A stretch of 64,000 bases of DNA from assembly GCF_026339735.1 (NCBI RefSeq), contig NZ_JAPEQG010000001.1, positions 248,001 through 312,000 of the forward strand, in the 5' to 3' direction. The stretch comes from Streptomyces sp. NBC_01669. Lineage in GTDB: Bacteria > Actinomycetota > Actinomycetes > Streptomycetales > Streptomycetaceae. A model generated the notes under the pieces. That model did no database searches and was not told where the DNA came from. It was given only the letters and a program-made list of their open reading frames with translations. Shown piece by piece: positions 60,879 through 64,000 of this stretch (its first letter is position 1; each line of letters starts with the position of its first letter). A program made the position numbers and the translations under genes.

Positions 60879-61952
60879 TCAGCGGGCGGCCGAGGCCTCG
60901 CGGGCGAGTCCGAGTTCGCTGCCGCCCAAGGGTGTGAAGAACGCTGCCACGTCAGCAGTCGTGACCTGGTCCAGCCGGGCCGGGCTCCAGTGCGGGTTGC
61001 GGTCCTTGTCGATGATCTGGGCGCGTACACCTTCCACCAGATCGGGCCGGGTGAAGGCAGCGCAGGAGACGCGGAACTCCTGGTCGAGGACCTCCTCCAA
61101 GCTGTTGAGGAGCCGGGCGCTGCGCACCGAGGCAAGGGTCGCCTTGAGTGCGGTGGGCGACTTGGCCAGAATCGTCTCGGCGGTCTCCTTCGCGGCGGGT
61201 TCGCCGCAATTCTGAAGCCGGTCGACGATCTCCTCGACCGAGTCGGCCGCATAGCAGGCGTCGATCCAGTCGCGATGCGCGGCCAGTTCGGCGACGGGCG
61301 CCTCGGCGACGTACTGCTGCGCCGCCTCCGTGATGTCGGCGGGCGTGGCGGCCCCAGCCAGGTCCCGGGTCAGTTCCAGGAGGTGCCGCGAGGGTACGAA
61401 ATGGTCGGCGAGCCCGCACAGCAGGGCGTCGGCCGCTCCGACGGCGTCCCCGGTGAGCGCCAGGTGGGTGCCGAGTTCACCGGGTGCGGAGGCGAGGAGA
61501 TGGGTCCCGCCCACGTCGGGCACGAAGCCGATACCGGTCTCCGGCATGGCGACGCGGGAGCGTTGCGTGACGATACGGACACTTCCGTGGGCCGAGATGC
61601 CCACCCCGCCGCCCATCACGATGCCGTCCATGAGTGCGACGTACGGCTTGGGAAAGCGGGCGATCCGGGCATTGAGCCGGTACTCGTCGCGCCAGAAGTC
61701 CGGCGATGCGGAGCCGCCCGCTCGGGCGTCCTCATATATGGCGCGGATGTCGCCGCCTGCGCAGAGGCCGCGCTCCCCCGCTCCGCTGATCAGCACCGCA
61801 GTGACCGAATCGTCGTGTTCTGCCGCGGTGAGGGCTTCGTCGACGCGGAGCACCATGGTGTGAGTCAGCGCGTTGAGGGCGCGTGGGCGGTTGAGTGTGA
61901 TGTGCCGGGTGCGGCCCTCGGTGTGCAGCCGGACGGGGTCTTCGTTGTTCAT
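60879..61952 (-). CDS. Enoyl-CoA hydratase/3-hydroxyisobutyryl-CoA hydrolase family
   Basis: 357 aa from the ATG at 61952. Crotonase fold: HITLNRPRALNALTHTMV, GERGLCAGGDIRAIYEDA (oxyanion hole), DGIVMGGGVGISAHGSVRIV, AMPETGIGFVPDVGGTHLLA (catalytic Glu/Asp). The length and EALTAAEHDD..C-terminal ECH_2 helical tail favour 3-hydroxyisobutyryl-CoA hydrolase of valine catabolism over plain hydratase. Divergent from the phosphatase gene. Confidence 0.9.
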   Translation of the reverse strand: MNNEDPVRLHTEGRTRHITLNRPRALNALTHTMVLRVDEALTAAEHDDSVTAVLISGAGERGLCAGGDIRAIYEDARAGGSASPDFWRDEYRLNARIARFPKPYVALMDGIVMGGGVGISAHGSVRIVTQRSRVAMPETGIGFVPDVGGTHLLASAPGELGTHLALTGDAVGAADALLCGLADHFVPSRHLLELTRDLAGAATPADITEAAQQYVAEAPVAELAAHRDWIDACYAADSVEEIVDRLQNCGEPAAKETAETILAKSPTALKATLASVRSARLLNSLEEVLDQEFRVSCAAFTRPDLVEGVRAQIIDKDRNPHWSPARLDQVTTADVAAFFTPLGGSELGLAREASAAR

Positions 61953-62209
61953 CAATGCGCTCCGGTCAGCCCCTGGGTTGTACCGTCCGCCGGTCACGGA
62001 CGATCTTCCGTTGCTCATTCTGCGGCGGCGGTCCGCAGGTCGGGGCAGCAGGGGTGCAGAGGACCCGCTGGGACGCGTTCGGCGGGCCGGTGGGAGCGCC
62101 GGGTCCGCTGTGGCAGTACTCGGGAACGGGTTCGACAATAAGACACGTACAAGAAACACATACAGGCCGTACTGTCCGCCAATCCCGCCGGACGATCTCC
62201 GGAGCAGGA

Positions 62210-64000
62210 ATGACCGACCACGACCGGGACCCAGACTCCGACGATACGCCCCGCCTGCAGATCGACCGGCCGTACAGCGGCGAGACCGGGACGGAGGAGC
62301 GGCTTGCCCTGAATCGCACGGGCAGCTTCGAGTGGGACCTGGATACGCGGTCACTGGACATCGACGCGGCAGGCCTGCTCGTCTTCGGACTGGACCCGGA
62401 GGAGTTCACCCCTGACCCGGGAATTCTGGTTTCGCGGCTCGAACCGGCGGAACGGGACCGGCTGGAACTGGCGATCGACGAGGCCATCACGGGTGGTCAC
62501 AGCTCGTACAGCGTCCATTTCCAGGTTCCGCGTGCGAACGGCACCCACCAGTGGACACATGTCCAGGCGCGGATTCTGCGCAGGGACGACGGGCGGGCGC
62601 ACCGGGTCATCGGGGTCGTGCGGGACGCGACGCAGGAGGTCACCCATTCGGCCTTCGTGCTGGACCTGGAGAAACGCCGCCAACGACAGACCAGCATCGT
62701 TGAACGCACAACAAGCGCGATGTCGCGTGCGGTGAGCGTGAACGACGTGACCGCCACGCTCACCGGTCCCAGCAGTCTGGCCATGCTCGGCGCGGACGGG
62801 GTCGCCCTGGGTCTGGTGGAGAACACCTCCATCAATGTCATCGCAGCGAGCGGGGTCGCGCCGGAGAGCATCATCAAGTTCGGGTCCGGGAACCTCGATC
62901 CGCGGTTCCCGCTGGCCGATACGGTCCTCAGCGGTCGGCCCCGGTTCGTGACCTCGATCGCCGGCCTCCTGCGGCGGTATCCGGCCCTGGAGCCGTTCAC
63001 GGACGAGCTCAAGTTCCGCGCCGCCGCCTATCTTCCACTGATCGCGCAGGCGCGATCACTGGGCGGTCTCGCGCTCTTCTACTGCGAGCGGACGGACTTC
63101 AACGCCGACGAACGCAACCTGTGTCTGGGGCTCTCGGCGATCGTGGCCCAGTCACTGCAGCGGGCGACCCTCTTCGACGAGGAGCGGGAGTTCGCCACCG
63201 GGCTGCAGTCGGCGATGCTTCCCAGGCGGATCCAGGAGATCGAGGGCGGCGAAATCGCCGTGCGCTACCACGCGGCACGGAGCGGGCGGCAGGTCGGCGG
63301 CGACTGGTACGACGTGATCGCCCTGCCCAAGAACCGCTTCGGCATCGTCGTGGGCGACGTGGAAGGCCATGACACCCATGCGGCCGCCATCATGGGCCAG
63401 CTGCGCATCGCCCTGCGCGCGTACGCGGGCGAGGGGCACCCGCCGGCGACAGTGCTGGCCCGGGCCTCACGCTTTCTCGCCGAACTGGACACGGACCGCT
63501 TCGCCACCTGTACATACGCCCAGGTCGACCTCCCCTCGGGTACCGTGCGCGCGGTCCGCGCCGGGCACTTCGGTCCGCTGATCCGGCACATGGACGGCCG
63601 GGTCGGCACTCCGCAGATACGGGGCGGTCTGCCCCTGGGGCTCTCCACCGACTTCGAGAACGAGGAGTACCCGGAGACGCGTCTCGACCTGGTGCCCGGC
63701 GAAACCCTTGTCTTGTACACCGATGGGCTGGTGGAAAAACCGGGCGCCGATATCGAATCGGGAATCTGTGCGCTGATCCACGAGGTGAGCACGGGGCCTA
63801 CGAGTGCGTAGGCGCTGGCCGACCATTTGTCCGACCGGCTCTGGGAGCGCTGGGGCGCGGGGGACGATGTGGCGCTGCTGGTGCTCCGGCGCAGTCCGGA
63901 CCCGGGTTCGCCGCGAGCGCCGCGCTTGCACCAGTACATCCACCAGGCGGATCCCGAAGGGCTCTCCGATGCCCGCTCCATCGTGCGTCAGGCCCTGCGG
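62210..64000 (+). pseudogene. PAS-GAF-SpoIIE phosphatase (-HATPase) with in-frame TAG, runs off window
   Basis: ATG at 62210. PAS domain (about 25-140, GSFEWDLDTRSLDIDAAGLL), GAF (about 170-320), PP2C/SpoIIE domain with LQSAMLPRRIQE, GGDWYDVIALPKNRFGIVVG, GDVEGHDTHAAA (metal Asp residues). After TGPTSA a TAG (63809-63811) interrupts, yet the same frame continues ALADHLSDRLWERWGAGDDV, ALLVLRR, the final SpoIIE strand, and then an apparent HATPase start to the window end. So the stop is premature. Such proteins dephosphorylate anti-anti-sigma factors. Confidence 0.88.

Overview
High-GC actinobacterial DNA, almost certainly Streptomyces. Codon third positions are strongly G/C, and the gene families are typical: a WhiB regulator, a CYP105-like P450 with a 3Fe-4S ferredoxin, a streptogrisin-type protease, a PAS-GAF-SpoIIE phosphatase, and GH16 plus ricin-type lectin proteins. 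The many insertion sequences, gene remnants and frameshifts suggest an accessory region such as an arm of the linear chromosome (inference). I saw no rRNA, tRNA or CRISPR array.

Layout. 1-6353: a carbohydrate-uptake locus (ABC permease, lipoprotein binding protein, FAD-dependent oxidoreductase, LacI regulator) divergent from a Tat-exported protein, with two matching LacI-type operators between them. 6380-10132: a frameshifted GNAT gene, a small conserved protein, a CsbD stress protein, a PGRP-type amidase and a Nudix hydrolase. 10467-16973: an ACP-like remnant and fabV, split by a 1587-bp IS3-family element that itself carries a 3471-bp serine-recombinase element. 17762-22583: DoxX, SDR, a toxin-antitoxin pair, a SnoaL/NTF2-like protein and a degraded IS. 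23469-28768: a merR-type gene split by a three-level nest, IS3-family > IS30-family > a second copy of the 1587-bp IS. 29057-34926: small genes, a DUF1232 protein, WhiB, the P450-ferredoxin pair, a MITE-like element and a VOC protein. 35090-39388: a quinone oxidoreductase gene hit twice, by an IS110-family element and by an IS4-family element. 39808-64000: mostly ordinary metabolic and regulatory genes (MOSC-reductase fusion, S1 protease, HD protein, MarR/VOC pair, ADH pseudogene, GH25, SDR/LysR pair, radical SAM/FAD-oxidase pair, GH16, ATP-grasp, MarR/MFS pair, enoyl-CoA hydratase family, SpoIIE phosphatase).

Most striking observation: the 525-bp leader of the IS110-family element (35777-36301) contains two stem-bounded loops. 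The guide segments of one match the interrupted target gene, and those of the other match the element's own joined ends, both around a CT core. This is the architecture of an IS110 bridge RNA. The two loops are about 240 nt apart, far more than in the compact IS621 RNA.

Insertion boundaries were reconstructed to the base for seven elements. Removing them restores three open reading frames (fabV, merR-type, quinone oxidoreductase) and one IS30 transposase frame.
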